From Mobilitalea sibirica (GTDB lineage Bacteria > Bacillota > Clostridia > Lachnospirales > Lachnospiraceae), in contig NZ_JAEAGR010000003.1 in assembly GCF_015999265.1 (NCBI RefSeq), forward strand, positions 124,001-188,000: DNA of 64,000 nucleotides, read 5' to 3'. The first letter of the stretch is position 1, and the number at the start of each line of letters is the position of its first letter. Made by a program: the position numbers and the translations under genes. The notes under the pieces are model-generated. The model saw only the letters and a list, made by a program, of their open reading frames with translations. It was not told the origin of the DNA and did no database searches. Positions 44,733 through 54,090 of this stretch are shown here, piece by piece.

Positions 44733-45917
44733 TTAGGAATGATTTTTTATTATATATCTATAACAGTTTCGATTATGCCTTTTTAGTTCATTTTCCTTTG
44801 TCATTCCAATTCGACTGGCCAGACGGTTGGAGGGGACATTCTCTCTGTCAATTACTGCAACGATATAGGGTACCTTATATTTGATGAAAAAATAGGATAA
44901 TATTTCTCTTGCGCATTCCGTTGCATAACCGCACCTCTGGTATTGTTTTCCTATCATATAGCCCAGTTCGTACTCGCCGATATCGCCAATATTCTTGTAT
45001 TCAATACCGCAACGACCGATTAATTGACCGGTATCTTTTAAGAAAATTCCCCATAGTCCGTATCCATAATATTGGTATACATTTTTTATGTAGGCTTTGT
45101 GCTTTGCGATTTCAATCTCCGGTGAATCCTTAAAATCATCCAGAAAAATCTCAATATCCGGATCTTTACTTAATTCATATAAGACTTTGATATCCTCTGC
45201 AGTTAACTCTCGGATCACTAATCGCTCAGTTGTCATTATAGTTTTCGGTTCATTTATAACCATACCATATATGTTCATAATATACGCATAATTTATCTCT
45301 TCAAATCCTTCGATTAGGTAGGATGACTTACTTAAATTTTGCTTACCAGAATTGGGATTCATAAAACCTATGCAGGCTATATCGGCTGCAGCAGCTGCAT
45401 TCACTCCGTTAGCTGAATCTTCGATAACGATACATTCCTTCGGCCCAAGACCTAATCTTCTTAACGCTTCCATGAATATATCCGGAGCCGGCTTTGGGTT
45501 TTTTACCATCATACCTGAGACATATCCTTCAAAATATTGTTTTATATTAAGAGAAACCATTACTTCTTCGATTGCTTTGGCTGGTGAGGAGGATGCTATG
45601 ATTAACCTCATACCATTTTCATATAAATCCTGTATTAAGTTTATAATATAAGGCACTACCTTATACCCTTCTGTTTTTAATAAATATTGTTTCATATCCT
45701 CATTTGCCTTTAATAGCTCTTCAGGAGTAACCTTTAGTTTGAAGTCATCTACCATTATTTGGCACATATAATAGGTAGTTGATCCAATAAATTTATAACA
45801 ATATTCGATAGTAATATCAATATTATATTGTTTTGCTGCCAAAACAGCTGCTCTCGCATGCATGGGCTCACTGTCTATGATGACGCCATCCATATCAAAT
45901 ATGACTGCTTTTAACAA
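44733..45917 (-). CDS. HAD phosphatase fused to a GNAT acetyltransferase
   Basis: This 394-residue protein joins two enzymes. Residues 1-215 are a HAD hydrolase of the beta-phosphoglucomutase/phosphatase group (VIFDMDGVIIDSEP with D8 and D10; IASSSPAKAIEE; VIEDSANGVNAA). Residues about 228-394 are a RimJ/RimL-type GNAT (TERLVIRELTAED, GKQYQRCGYATECAREIL, NVPSNRLASRIGM). The frame is continuous through the joint. The start is TTG at 45917 with AGGAGG eight bases upstream. One protein might dephosphorylate and acetylate related substrates; this is inference. Confidence 0.9.
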   Translation of the reverse strand: MLKAVIFDMDGVIIDSEPMHARAAVLAAKQYNIDITIEYCYKFIGSTTYYMCQIMVDDFKLKVTPEELLKANEDMKQYLLKTEGYKVVPYIINLIQDLYENGMRLIIASSSPAKAIEEVMVSLNIKQYFEGYVSGMMVKNPKPAPDIFMEALRRLGLGPKECIVIEDSANGVNAAAAADIACIGFMNPNSGKQNLSKSSYLIEGFEEINYAYIMNIYGMVINEPKTIMTTERLVIRELTAEDIKVLYELSKDPDIEIFLDDFKDSPEIEIAKHKAYIKNVYQYYGYGLWGIFLKDTGQLIGRCGIEYKNIGDIGEYELGYMIGKQYQRCGYATECAREILSYFFIKYKVPYIVAVIDRENVPSNRLASRIGMTKENELKRHNRNCYRYIIKNHS

Positions 45918-46235
45918 AGTTTACGCCTCCTAAATTATGTCGAATAAAAAAGCATATTCATTATTTATTATTGTTAGTATATGTTAAGTTTTCCGTTTGC
46001 TATTAATCTTAAAAATATTATTCATGACCTAAAAATCAGTATACAACTTTTTTACTATCCTTTCAACCACTCCTATATACTTATTCATTAAGTCAGAAAC
46101 AATTATGCGTTTTATTAAACATATGCTATTCCTTACTTCATAATTTCATATCAGTAGGGATTGCAATTTTTAAATTGCATGTATTACAACATCGTTGTTA
46201 TAATATATCATAAGATGGCTTTAAGAAAAAAGAGA
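45918..46235. other. AT-rich intergenic region
   Basis: Between the HAD-GNAT gene start and the hairpin at 46236 I see no gene. It should hold the minus-strand promoter of the fusion gene, but no clear pair of boxes stands out. Confidence 0.4.
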
Positions 46236-46323
46236 TGTAGCAAAATACAGTATTTATACATTGCAATGAAGAACAAGACAGAGCAGTACTCATTGCTTGA
46301 AAGATACCACTAATTTTGCTACA
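46236..46323 (-). terminator. Long imperfect hairpin, probable terminator
   Basis: TGTAGCAAAAT (46236-46246) pairs with ATTTTGCTACA (46313-46323), and GCAATGA (46263-46269) pairs with TCATTGC (46290-46296) inside. On the minus strand the stem is followed by a T6 run, fitting termination of the gene at 46352. Confidence 0.55.
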
Positions 46324-46351
46324 ACGCTGAGGTAGTGTAAAAAAGCTTTTA

Positions 46352-46747
46352 TTATTTACTTAAAATCTTTTCGAAGAAGAGTCCGGCCAAAAACCAGGCA
46401 GGAGCATAATCAAGTCGAATGACGCCTTTATAATGTAATTTGGCTTTGCTGTAATCCCAGGGACATGCTTTGTATTTTTTCAGAATAACACCGGTTGTGT
46501 ATTCCGTAAGAAAAATTAATAATGCGTATACACCTCCTCGATAGAAAGCATTTTTCCTCTTTATTTTTTTACAAATGGGGGTTAAGCATGCGGCCATTCC
46601 ATAGATAGGAAACATCCATACAGAGGTATGGCAGGTTAATGTCCGGTCCTTATGCTTTCGTATGGAATCCAATCCTGTCCATAAGCATTCCATACACCAG
46701 CCGCAGAAGCCACAGGTTATAAAGTTATATAAAAATTTATTTTTCAT
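46352..46747 (-). CDS. Small membrane protein, putative ABC_trans_CmpB family
   Basis: This 131-residue protein has about four membrane segments and the pattern FPIYGMAACLTPICKK, LTEYTTGVILKK and CPWDYSKAKLHYKGVIRLDYAPAW, which fits the family labelled putative ABC transporter permease (CmpB-like). The real function is unknown. The ATG at 46747 is chosen because MKNKF starts a normal membrane protein; an upstream TTG at 46783 has no ribosome site. The ribosome site here (AAGG) is weak. Confidence 0.7.
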   Translation of the reverse strand: MKNKFLYNFITCGFCGWCMECLWTGLDSIRKHKDRTLTCHTSVWMFPIYGMAACLTPICKKIKRKNAFYRGGVYALLIFLTEYTTGVILKKYKACPWDYSKAKLHYKGVIRLDYAPAWFLAGLFFEKILSK

Positions 46748-46834
46748 AGCCTTAGTATCCGTCGTTAAGAATTTCCTATACAATAAAAATTATGGAATCA
46801 TGATACATATGTAAAACAGAAAAGGAGAAATTAA

Positions 46835-47329
46835 ATGGAAATTGAACGTAAATATGCAATAAAGAATATTCCGGATAACTTGGAACTTTATAAAAAGAAG
46901 AAAATAGAGCAGGGCTATCTGTGCAATAATCCGATCCTAAGAATAAGAAAAAGTAATGAGGAGTATATTCTTACCTATAAATCGAAACAAGGTTTGAATA
47001 GTATAAAGGAAGGCAGCGCAATTATCAATCATGAGGTTGAATTACCATTAACAAAAGAGGCTTACGAGAAACTTAAGAACAAAACAGATGCCAATATGAT
47101 ATATAAAACTCGTTATTTAATTCCTTTGAGTGAGGATTTAACCGCCGAACTCGATATTTTTGAAGGGTTACTTAGTGGTCTTATATTTGCGGAAGTCGAG
47201 TTTCCGGACGAGGAAACTTCCAATAAATTTATACCTCCGAAATGGTTTGATAAAGAGTTAACCTCAGACCGTCGCTTTTCAAATCATTATTTATCAAAAC
47301 TTTCCTCATATAAGGAACTTGGCATATAA
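46835..47329 (+). CDS. CYTH domain protein
   Basis: This 164-residue protein starts with the diagnostic EIERKYAIK of CYTH (triphosphate tunnel) enzymes and continues with QGYLCNNPILRIRKS, YILTYKSK and ELDIFEGLLSGLIFAEVEFPDEE, all parts of the acidic and basic tunnel. Members hydrolyse thiamine triphosphate or inorganic triphosphate. A small ribosome site (AAAGGAG) precedes the ATG. It lies 88 bases from the divergent membrane protein gene. Confidence 0.92.
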   Translation: MEIERKYAIKNIPDNLELYKKKKIEQGYLCNNPILRIRKSNEEYILTYKSKQGLNSIKEGSAIINHEVELPLTKEAYEKLKNKTDANMIYKTRYLIPLSEDLTAELDIFEGLLSGLIFAEVEFPDEETSNKFIPPKWFDKELTSDRRFSNHYLSKLSSYKELGI

Positions 47330-47501
47330 CTTCATTGTATTATATTCTTTCTTGGATAGGCTGTCGACTATTGAACATACTATTCTTGTAATGATTTATA
47401 CTACTTTGAATGCAGTACTGAATAGATCACTGTTTTAGGAAAACATTCATTCATTAGTATATTTCCAAGAGTAGGTATCTAACAATATTAGGAGGTAGTA
47501 T

Positions 47502-47636
47502 ATGCCAAAAGACAGCCAGCCGGATAATAAGAAGGCCAGGATGAAGAAGGCTAAGGGACAAACGCCCCTTACCAGAGAGAACATGCAAAAGAATAAAAAT
47601 GCAAAGAGGCAATCAATTGGTCACAATGATGTATAA
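47502..47636 (+). CDS. 44-residue basic protein
   Basis: A perfect AGGAGG at 47490-47495 lies seven bases before this ATG. The 44-residue product is rich in Lys, Asn and Gln (MPKDSQPDNKKARMKKAKGQ then TPLTRENMQKNKNAK). No domain is recognised. It looks disordered and might bind nucleic acid. It is the first of three tightly packed genes ending in an HD hydrolase. The clear ribosome site and the operon position support a real gene. Confidence 0.6.
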   Translation: MPKDSQPDNKKARMKKAKGQTPLTRENMQKNKNAKRQSIGHNDV

Positions 47637-47650
47637 CCAGGAGGTGTAAG

Positions 47651-47815
47651 ATGGCTAAGGCAGGTATGAGAAGACCGGATCCGGAAGAACCCCATGGCAC
47701 AGAAGGTCATCCGGGAATTCACATCCAAAAGAATAAGGTAGAGCCGGTTCCGGAGATACAGGGAAGAGCAAAAACCAGTAAGAGAAAAGCGAATCCAATC
47801 GGAGAACCAAAATGA
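47651..47815 (+). CDS. 54-residue Pro/Lys-rich protein
   Basis: AGGAGG lies just before the ATG at 47651, and the stop overlaps the start of the HD gene (ATGA at 47812-47815). The product (MAKAGMRRPDPEEPHGTEGH then PGIHIQKNKVEPVPE) has no recognised domain. Translational coupling to the next gene is the best sign that it is real. Confidence 0.6.
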   Translation: MAKAGMRRPDPEEPHGTEGHPGIHIQKNKVEPVPEIQGRAKTSKRKANPIGEPK

Positions 47816-48450
47816 TAGCACAAGAGAATCGGATACAAAGTTTATATGAGGAAATTACTCAGCATATTTTAGAAGATAAGAAACCCTCTGATTATTTAAA
47901 TAAGCTTTCCGAGGAAGCGATATTTAAGGAGTATCCTTTTTATATGCTTTTAAAGCTTAAGTCGACAGAACAGAGTAAAAAGTATCATCCGGAGGGTAGC
48001 GTATGGAATCATACGATGCTAGTCCTTGATGAGGCTGCATCGGTGAGAGACAAAAGTAAAGATCCTAAGGTTTTTATGTGGGCAGCCCTCCTTCATGATA
48101 TAGGAAAACCGGATACAACCAGAAACAAAAAAGGTAAAATTACTTCCTACGACCATGATATGGTAGGTGCAAAGCTTAGTGAAGATTTTTTGCATGCCTT
48201 CACTAAAGATGAAAATTTAATAAAAAATGTTTCAGTTTTGGTAAGGTACCATATGCACATGCTTTATATCCTAAAGGGACTACCTCACGGCAATCCAAAG
48301 AAGCTCATTGAAGAGGTGGATATTCATGAAATTACTCTGCTTTGCAGGTGTGATCGTATGGGTCGTACCGGAGTAAACCGACAGGAAGAAGAAGATAATT
48401 ATCGGGAGTTTATAATAAAACTAAGGAATATGTCGGAAACAAGAATTTAA
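47812..48450 (+). CDS. HD domain phosphohydrolase
   Basis: This 212-residue protein has the HD metal site: H in VWNHTMLVLDEA, HD in AALLHDIGKPDTT, later H residues in SYDHDMVGAKLS and VRYHMHMLYI. It resembles HDIG proteins and tRNA nucleotidyltransferase HD regions that cut phosphate esters. The substrate is unknown. Its start overlaps the stop of the 54-residue gene. Confidence 0.9.
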   Translation: MIAQENRIQSLYEEITQHILEDKKPSDYLNKLSEEAIFKEYPFYMLLKLKSTEQSKKYHPEGSVWNHTMLVLDEAASVRDKSKDPKVFMWAALLHDIGKPDTTRNKKGKITSYDHDMVGAKLSEDFLHAFTKDENLIKNVSVLVRYHMHMLYILKGLPHGNPKKLIEEVDIHEITLLCRCDRMGRTGVNRQEEEDNYREFIIKLRNMSETRI

Positions 48451-48954
48451 TATGTCAATGAAACTTCGTATATAATGATTGTGCATCCAATATATGTAAT
48501 GAAGTGTTTATGTTGGTGACATTAAAACCAAAATATCTTATGCTTTAATGAAACTGTATCTGTGAAGTTTTTGTATACAAAATAACAGGCGTGAAATATT
48601 AATGTATAGTTATGCAAACATTATCCAAAATTGTGTATCGAACTAATACATCAATTATTTCAAAGTCTGTTATATTTTTTTTATAACAAGTGAAAAGGCT
48701 ACTGAATAAAAACAAGGAATTATATGCTTTTTTTTACATTACATGTATGAATTGAGAAATGTGAATTACATAACGTTGAATAAATATACAAGAAAGCACT
48801 GAATACAAGCATAATTTTATATGTAATATGCCGAAATACGCTATAGCAAAGGTATCCACTAAAAATATACTGGATTTTTTATAGTAACTATTTTATAATA
48901 AACCTAATATGGATTTATCTATGTTGGATTATGGAAGAAATGAGGTTAATAGAA
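48451..48954. other. AT-rich intergenic region before nfnA
   Basis: About 500 bases with no ORF, tRNA or obvious repeat. It should hold the promoter for the NfnAB genes; TATA-rich stretches near 48893 are candidates but lack a clear -35. Confidence 0.4.
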
Positions 48955-49857
48955 ATGGCATTGGATTACATGTATACAATTACGAAGAAGAAAAGCTTGG
49001 CAAATTCCATTTATCTTATGGATGTCAAAGCACCCAGAGTAGCGAAAAATTGCTACCCAGGACAATTCGTGATTATAAAGATGGATGAAAAGGGCGAGAG
49101 AATTCCGCTGACTATATGTGATTATGACAGAGAAGAGGGTACGGTAACTATAGTATTTCAAGCGATTGGATCCTCAACCCAGTTAATGGCACAATATGAA
49201 GAAGGGGAAGCTTTTCGTGATTTTACCGGCCCCTTAGGCCATAGATCAGAACTGATAGATATGCCGAGAGAAGAACTTAAGAAAAAGAATATCCTTTTTG
49301 TTGCCGGTGGTGTTGGTGCAGCACCTGTTTATCCACAGGTAAAATGGATGAAGGAAAACGGCTATGATGTGGATTGTATCATTGGTGCCAGAAATAAAGA
49401 GCTTATAATACTGGAAGATGAGATGAAAGCTGTTGCTAAGAACGTATACATAACGACGGATGATGGAACCTACGGTTTTCATGGAAATGTAAATGACTGC
49501 ATCAAAGATCTGGTGAATCATCAGGGTAAGAAGTATGATCTGGTGATTGCAATCGGACCTATGATTATGATGAAATTTGTTTGTATTCTTACCAAAGAGC
49601 TTGGTATCAAGACAATTGTAAGTATGAATCCGGTTATGGTAGACGGAACCGGTATGTGCGGTGCATGCAGACTGACTATCGGAAATGAAGTGAAATTTGC
49701 CTGTGTTGATGGTCCTGAGTTCGACGGTCATCTAGTAAACTTTGATGAAGCAATGAAACGGTTACAGATGTATAAAACCGCGGAAGGTAAGAAGGCTCTT
49801 CGACAAAAAGAGGGGGATACCCATCACCATAAAGGTTGTGAATGCCACGAGGAGTAA
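48955..49857 (+). CDS. nfnA: NfnA-type ferredoxin:NADP oxidoreductase subunit (sulfide dehydrogenase-like)
   Basis: This 300-residue flavoprotein has an FAD domain (YPGQFVIIKMDEKGERIPLTICD), an NAD-binding domain (VAGGVGAAPVYPQVKWMKE) and a C-terminal 2Fe-2S cysteine set (GTGMCGACRLTIG, FACVDGPEFD). With the next gene it forms NADH-dependent reduced ferredoxin:NADP oxidoreductase, which uses electron bifurcation to make NADPH. ATG 48955 is chosen because TGAGGT lies eight bases upstream; ATGs at 48931 and 48940 are possible. A His- and Cys-rich tail (HHHKGCECHEE) is unusual. Confidence 0.92.
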   Translation: MALDYMYTITKKKSLANSIYLMDVKAPRVAKNCYPGQFVIIKMDEKGERIPLTICDYDREEGTVTIVFQAIGSSTQLMAQYEEGEAFRDFTGPLGHRSELIDMPREELKKKNILFVAGGVGAAPVYPQVKWMKENGYDVDCIIGARNKELIILEDEMKAVAKNVYITTDDGTYGFHGNVNDCIKDLVNHQGKKYDLVIAIGPMIMMKFVCILTKELGIKTIVSMNPVMVDGTGMCGACRLTIGNEVKFACVDGPEFDGHLVNFDEAMKRLQMYKTAEGKKALRQKEGDTHHHKGCECHEE

Positions 49858-49978
49858 ATTGTCTGCCTAAATATATTTTGGTACAGATAATCTGTAAGGC
49901 TATATGAGCTTTCATTATCTGTTCTAGGAAAGTGATATGTTAGACTGACTGTAGAAAAGGTTTTGGAGGAAATAATAA

Positions 49979-51364
49979 ATGGATGTATTGAAAAAAGTTC
50001 CCATAAAAGAACAGGACCCACAGGTTCGGGCGCATAATTTTGATGAAGTATGTCTGGGATATGAATTAGAAGAAGCAATGGAGGAAGCTTCCAGATGTAT
50101 ACAATGTAAGAACCCAAAATGCGTTAGCGGTTGTCCGGTTTCTATCGACATTCCCGGATTTATTAAAGAAGTTGAGAATAATAATATAGAGGCTGCCTTT
50201 AAGATCATTAGTGACTACTCTGCTCTTCCTGCCGTATGTGGAAGGGTATGCCCACAGGAAACCCAGTGTGAACAAGTATGTATCAGAGGAATTAAGGGAG
50301 ATCCCGTATCCATTGGAAAGCTGGAACGTTTTGTAGCTGACTGGGCAAGGAATCACAATATTAAACCGGAACCTCCCAAGGAGAAGAACGGTAAAAAAGT
50401 GGCAGTAATCGGTTCCGGTCCAGCAGGTCTTACCTGTGCAGGAGAATTGGCAAAGCTCGGGTACGATGTAACTATATTTGAAGCACTTCATGAGCCGGGA
50501 GGAGTATTATTATACGGAATTCCGGAATTCAGACTTCCTAAGGAAGAGGTTGTAAAAGCAGAGATTAATAATGTGATTTCACTTGGTGTTAAAATTGAAA
50601 CTAATGTTATTATCGGAAGATCCACTACGATAGATGAATTAATGGAAGACGAAGGCTTTGAAGCAGTATTTATCGGTTCAGGAGCAGGACTTCCCAAATT
50701 CATGGGAATACCCGGAGAGAATGCCAACGGAGTATTTTCAGCCAATGAATATCTGACTCGTAATAATCTGATGAAGGCTTATGATACAAGCTATGATACG
50801 CCTATTATTACAGGTAAGAGGGTAGCCGTTGTCGGTGGAGGTAATGTAGCCATGGATGCTGCCAGAACAGCACTGCGTCTTGGAGCCGATGTTACGGTAG
50901 TTTATCGTAGAAGTGAAGCAGAGCTTCCGGCAAGAGTGGAAGAGGTGCATCATGCGAAGGAAGAGGGAATTAAATTTAAACTTCTTACGAATCCAACAGA
51001 AATTCTTGTGAATGAAGATGGATGGGTATCCGGTATGCGTTGTGTAGAGATGGAATTGGGTGAGCCTGATGAATCCGGCAGAAGAAGACCGGTAGTAAAG
51101 AAAGACTCAGAATTTGTTATGGAACTTGACACAGTAATCATGTCCCTCGGAACAAGTCCGAACCCTTTGATTTCTTCTACAACAGAGGGGCTTGAGATTA
51201 ATAAATGGAAATGTATTATTGCGGATGAAGAAACAGGTTTAACCACCAGAGAGGGTGTGTTCGCCGGTGGAGACGCTGTAACCGGAGCGGCTACGGTTAT
51301 ACTGGCCATGGGGGCAGGAAAGGCTGCGGCGAAGGGAATACATGAATATCTGACTTCGAAATAA
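49979..51364 (+). CDS. nfnB: NfnB-type / glutamate synthase small-subunit-like flavoprotein
   Basis: This 461-residue protein has two 4Fe-4S cysteine sets (CIQCKNPKCVSGCPV; CGRVCPQETQCEQVC), an FAD motif (VAVIGSGPAGLTCAGELAKLG) and an NADPH motif (VAVVGGGNVAMDAARTALRLGA). GltD proteins share this layout, but the nfnA gene just upstream supports the NfnB role, and no glutamate synthase large subunit is nearby. TTTTGGAGG lies about nine bases before ATG 49979. Confidence 0.93.
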   Translation: MDVLKKVPIKEQDPQVRAHNFDEVCLGYELEEAMEEASRCIQCKNPKCVSGCPVSIDIPGFIKEVENNNIEAAFKIISDYSALPAVCGRVCPQETQCEQVCIRGIKGDPVSIGKLERFVADWARNHNIKPEPPKEKNGKKVAVIGSGPAGLTCAGELAKLGYDVTIFEALHEPGGVLLYGIPEFRLPKEEVVKAEINNVISLGVKIETNVIIGRSTTIDELMEDEGFEAVFIGSGAGLPKFMGIPGENANGVFSANEYLTRNNLMKAYDTSYDTPIITGKRVAVVGGGNVAMDAARTALRLGADVTVVYRRSEAELPARVEEVHHAKEEGIKFKLLTNPTEILVNEDGWVSGMRCVEMELGEPDESGRRRPVVKKDSEFVMELDTVIMSLGTSPNPLISSTTEGLEINKWKCIIADEETGLTTREGVFAGGDAVTGAATVILAMGAGKAAAKGIHEYLTSK

Positions 51365-51403
51365 CAAAAGAGAATATGTTTTGGGGAACATATCGGAGGA
51401 CTT

Positions 51404-52963
51404 ATGGGAGATTATATGATTAATCGAACCGTCGGAACCTTAATCATTGCAACAGCAGTTATTATGCTTTTGCTATTTACCGTTTTATTAGCCAGATTAA
51501 GAAAATTAAAGCAAACGGTGGATCTGACAGAACAGGAAAATCAAAAAATAAAGCAAAGTCATAAGGAACTGGAAACGGTATATCATACATCTCTTAGTTC
51601 CTTAAATGAACTTACGTTAAAATACGAGGAGCTTAACCGTAACAGGGATAATATGAAAAAGTTAGCATATACCGATTATCTTACGGAGCTTCCTAATAGA
51701 ACAGCTTTTACTGAGATGCTGGATAATGTAATGTTAACCTTACGCAGCGAAGAAATCGTTGGTATCATGGATATTGATCTGGATAATTTCAAGAATATCA
51801 ATGATACTTTAGGACATTCCTACGGCGATGAGCTTTTGATTGATGTGACGTATCGTTTAAAACAGGCAATGGACGAGAATGATTATCTTGCAAGAATCGG
51901 TGGCGATGAGTTCATAGTTCTTACACAAAATATAAAAGATACGGCAGATTACGAGGATAAAATAAAGAAAATACGCAAGGTATTTTCCTATCCATTTATC
52001 TTGTCAACAAAAGAGTATTTTGTAACGGTCAGTATCGGTGTGGCTTTCGCTCCAAAGGATGGAAAAACGTCTCAGGCTTTAATTAAAAACGTAGATTCTG
52101 CGATGTATGTTGCAAAAGCAAATGGGAAGAATACTTATACGTATTTTGATTTCTCCTTTAATCAAAAGCTGACTGAAAAAATTGAAACGCAATCAGAACT
52201 TAGAAAAGCGTTAGAAAGAAATGAGTTTATTTTGTTTTATCAGGCTCAGATGGATCTTGTTACGAAAAAGGTAGTAGGTTTCGAAGCGTTGATACGCTGG
52301 AATCACCCTTCAAAGGGACTGGTTAATCCAGATGAATTTATATACCTTGCGGAAGAGACCGGACTGATTGTGCCTATAGGTAAATGGGTACTACATACTG
52401 CCTGTAAACAGTTAAAAGCATGGGAAGATGCTGGATATAAGGATATAACCATGGCTGTGAACTTATCAACCAGACAATTTAAAGATAAAGATTTTGTTAA
52501 GCAGGTTTTTGATGTAATTGAAGAGACTGGTGTTAATCCTAAAAAACTGGAACTGGAGATTACGGAATCCATTGCCCTTGACGATTTGGATTATACAATT
52601 TCTACGATTCAAGAGTTGAAAAATGTCGGAGTGCACTTCTCCTTAGATGATTTTGGAACAGGATATTCTTCTATGAATTATCTGAAGCGGCTTCCGGTAA
52701 GCAATTTAAAGATCGATAAGAGTTTCCTTGATACGGTTATGGAGGATCAATGTGATCAGAAGATCATTCAGACGATTATTACTCTGGCAAGAAATTTAGA
52801 TCTATTTGTAATTGCAGAAGGTGTAGAACGAAGTGATCAGGAGTTGTTTTTACAGGAAGCAGACTGTGATAAAGCCCAAGGCTTTTTATACAGTAAGCCG
52901 GTTCCGAAGGAGATAGCAGAACAGTTTCTGAAAAAATTAGACAATTCACCTAATATCCAATAG
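51404..52963 (+). CDS. Cyclic-di-GMP protein with GGDEF and EAL domains
   Basis: This 519-residue protein has one N-terminal membrane segment (about 9-29), a coiled coil (35-85), a GGDEF domain with intact RIGGDEF, and an EAL domain with intact GFEALIRW and DDFGTGYSS. It can in principle both make and break cyclic-di-GMP; which activity dominates cannot be read. CGGAGGA lies before ATG 51404, which is 40 bases after nfnB. Confidence 0.95.
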   Translation: MGDYMINRTVGTLIIATAVIMLLLFTVLLARLRKLKQTVDLTEQENQKIKQSHKELETVYHTSLSSLNELTLKYEELNRNRDNMKKLAYTDYLTELPNRTAFTEMLDNVMLTLRSEEIVGIMDIDLDNFKNINDTLGHSYGDELLIDVTYRLKQAMDENDYLARIGGDEFIVLTQNIKDTADYEDKIKKIRKVFSYPFILSTKEYFVTVSIGVAFAPKDGKTSQALIKNVDSAMYVAKANGKNTYTYFDFSFNQKLTEKIETQSELRKALERNEFILFYQAQMDLVTKKVVGFEALIRWNHPSKGLVNPDEFIYLAEETGLIVPIGKWVLHTACKQLKAWEDAGYKDITMAVNLSTRQFKDKDFVKQVFDVIEETGVNPKKLELEITESIALDDLDYTISTIQELKNVGVHFSLDDFGTGYSSMNYLKRLPVSNLKIDKSFLDTVMEDQCDQKIIQTIITLARNLDLFVIAEGVERSDQELFLQEADCDKAQGFLYSKPVPKEIAEQFLKKLDNSPNIQ

Positions 52964-52976
52964 GGAGGAAAGACAT

Positions 52977-53723
52977 TTGAAGCCTTGCGCTGTGCGAAGA
53001 ATAATAAGATATTTATTTCTGACACTGCAAACGGTATTATATTTGGTTTTTCTATCCTTTGATCTTTCCGGTGATAATACGGTGTTATCGAACCGCATAA
53101 AATTCAGTTTGATTATAGTGTGCTTTTGCTATGTGCTATTCAGAGATGGAGGCACAAGCAAAAGCCATCTTTATATACTTAGAACAGCACTTTTTCTTAC
53201 GGTAATTTCAGATTTATTTATATTAATTTTAGACAATTATTTATTTGGGATATGGACCTTTATCATAGTTCAACAGCTATACGCTATACGTCTGAATCTC
53301 TTAGGACTTTCATTTACTCCCGGTGATAAAAAACATAGGAAATTGTTGCGTGCTTGGGTCATTAGAAACATATTTCTAACAATAATAACAATATTGCTAT
53401 GCAGTATGCTAAAAGCCTTTGGCGTTATTATTGATTGGCTTTTGATATCATCTTTATTTTATTTTGTAAGCATTGTTATGAATGTCTTCTATTCTATTAA
53501 GATAGCTATTTTGAAGCCTTATAAAATCAGTAATATAGTGTTTGCTTCAGGAATGGTACTATTCCTGCTTTGTGATATTAATGTTGGTATCTTTAACCTT
53601 ACAGATTTTATTTTCCTTCCGCAACATATCTATGAAAAAATGTATTTGTTCTCTTCATTTCTAATGTGGGCATTCTATGCTCCTTCTCAAATATTGATTG
53701 CCCTGAGCGCTGATTATGAGTAA
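52977..53723 (+). CDS. Eight-segment membrane protein, possibly YhhN (lysoplasmalogenase-like)
   Basis: This 248-residue protein has about eight membrane segments. The region SDLFILILDNYLFGIWTFII then VQQLYAIRL is similar to the conserved G-D plus H/Q-x-x-Y pattern of YhhN/TMEM86 proteins, but the match is weak. The start is TTG at 52977 with GGGAGG seven bases upstream. It follows the GGDEF-EAL gene by 13 bases, so the two are one operon. Confidence 0.6.
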   Translation: MKPCAVRRIIRYLFLTLQTVLYLVFLSFDLSGDNTVLSNRIKFSLIIVCFCYVLFRDGGTSKSHLYILRTALFLTVISDLFILILDNYLFGIWTFIIVQQLYAIRLNLLGLSFTPGDKKHRKLLRAWVIRNIFLTIITILLCSMLKAFGVIIDWLLISSLFYFVSIVMNVFYSIKIAILKPYKISNIVFASGMVLFLLCDINVGIFNLTDFIFLPQHIYEKMYLFSSFLMWAFYAPSQILIALSADYE

Positions 53724-54090
53724 ATATTGAGCAATATAGATAAATTTTTACGAAATAATTATGTAAAAATATGTAAAATAAAGCTTGCAATTTATGGGAT
53801 GTTTTGTTAGAATATGATTAGATAAGTCATATTTTACATGATAATCAAAATTAGTAAGCCTACTAGGAAGGAATTTCAAATTGTTATATGTAGTATCAGA
53901 GGCAGTTCTATTGATGGTTTATCCATAGTAATTCAAACTTCTTAAATTATCTTATCATATTAATCCATTCTCGTTTCATTAGTTTCTTTTTATATTTCAT
54001 GATTGTAAATTCAAATCTTTTGGTATTTCACAAATCCAGAGTTTTCTATGTGAGTTATACCGTAACAATTTTATAAGGAGGAAGAGTTAT
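53724..54090. other. Intergenic region before the DUF5688 gene
   Basis: About 370 AT-rich bases with no gene or strong hairpin that I can see. AGGAGG at 54077-54082 belongs to the next gene. Confidence 0.4.

Noticed and set aside
49979-51364. Annotation as glutamate synthase small subunit (gltD)
   Set aside because: The layout is shared, but an NfnA gene is directly upstream and no gltB is present, so NfnB fits better.
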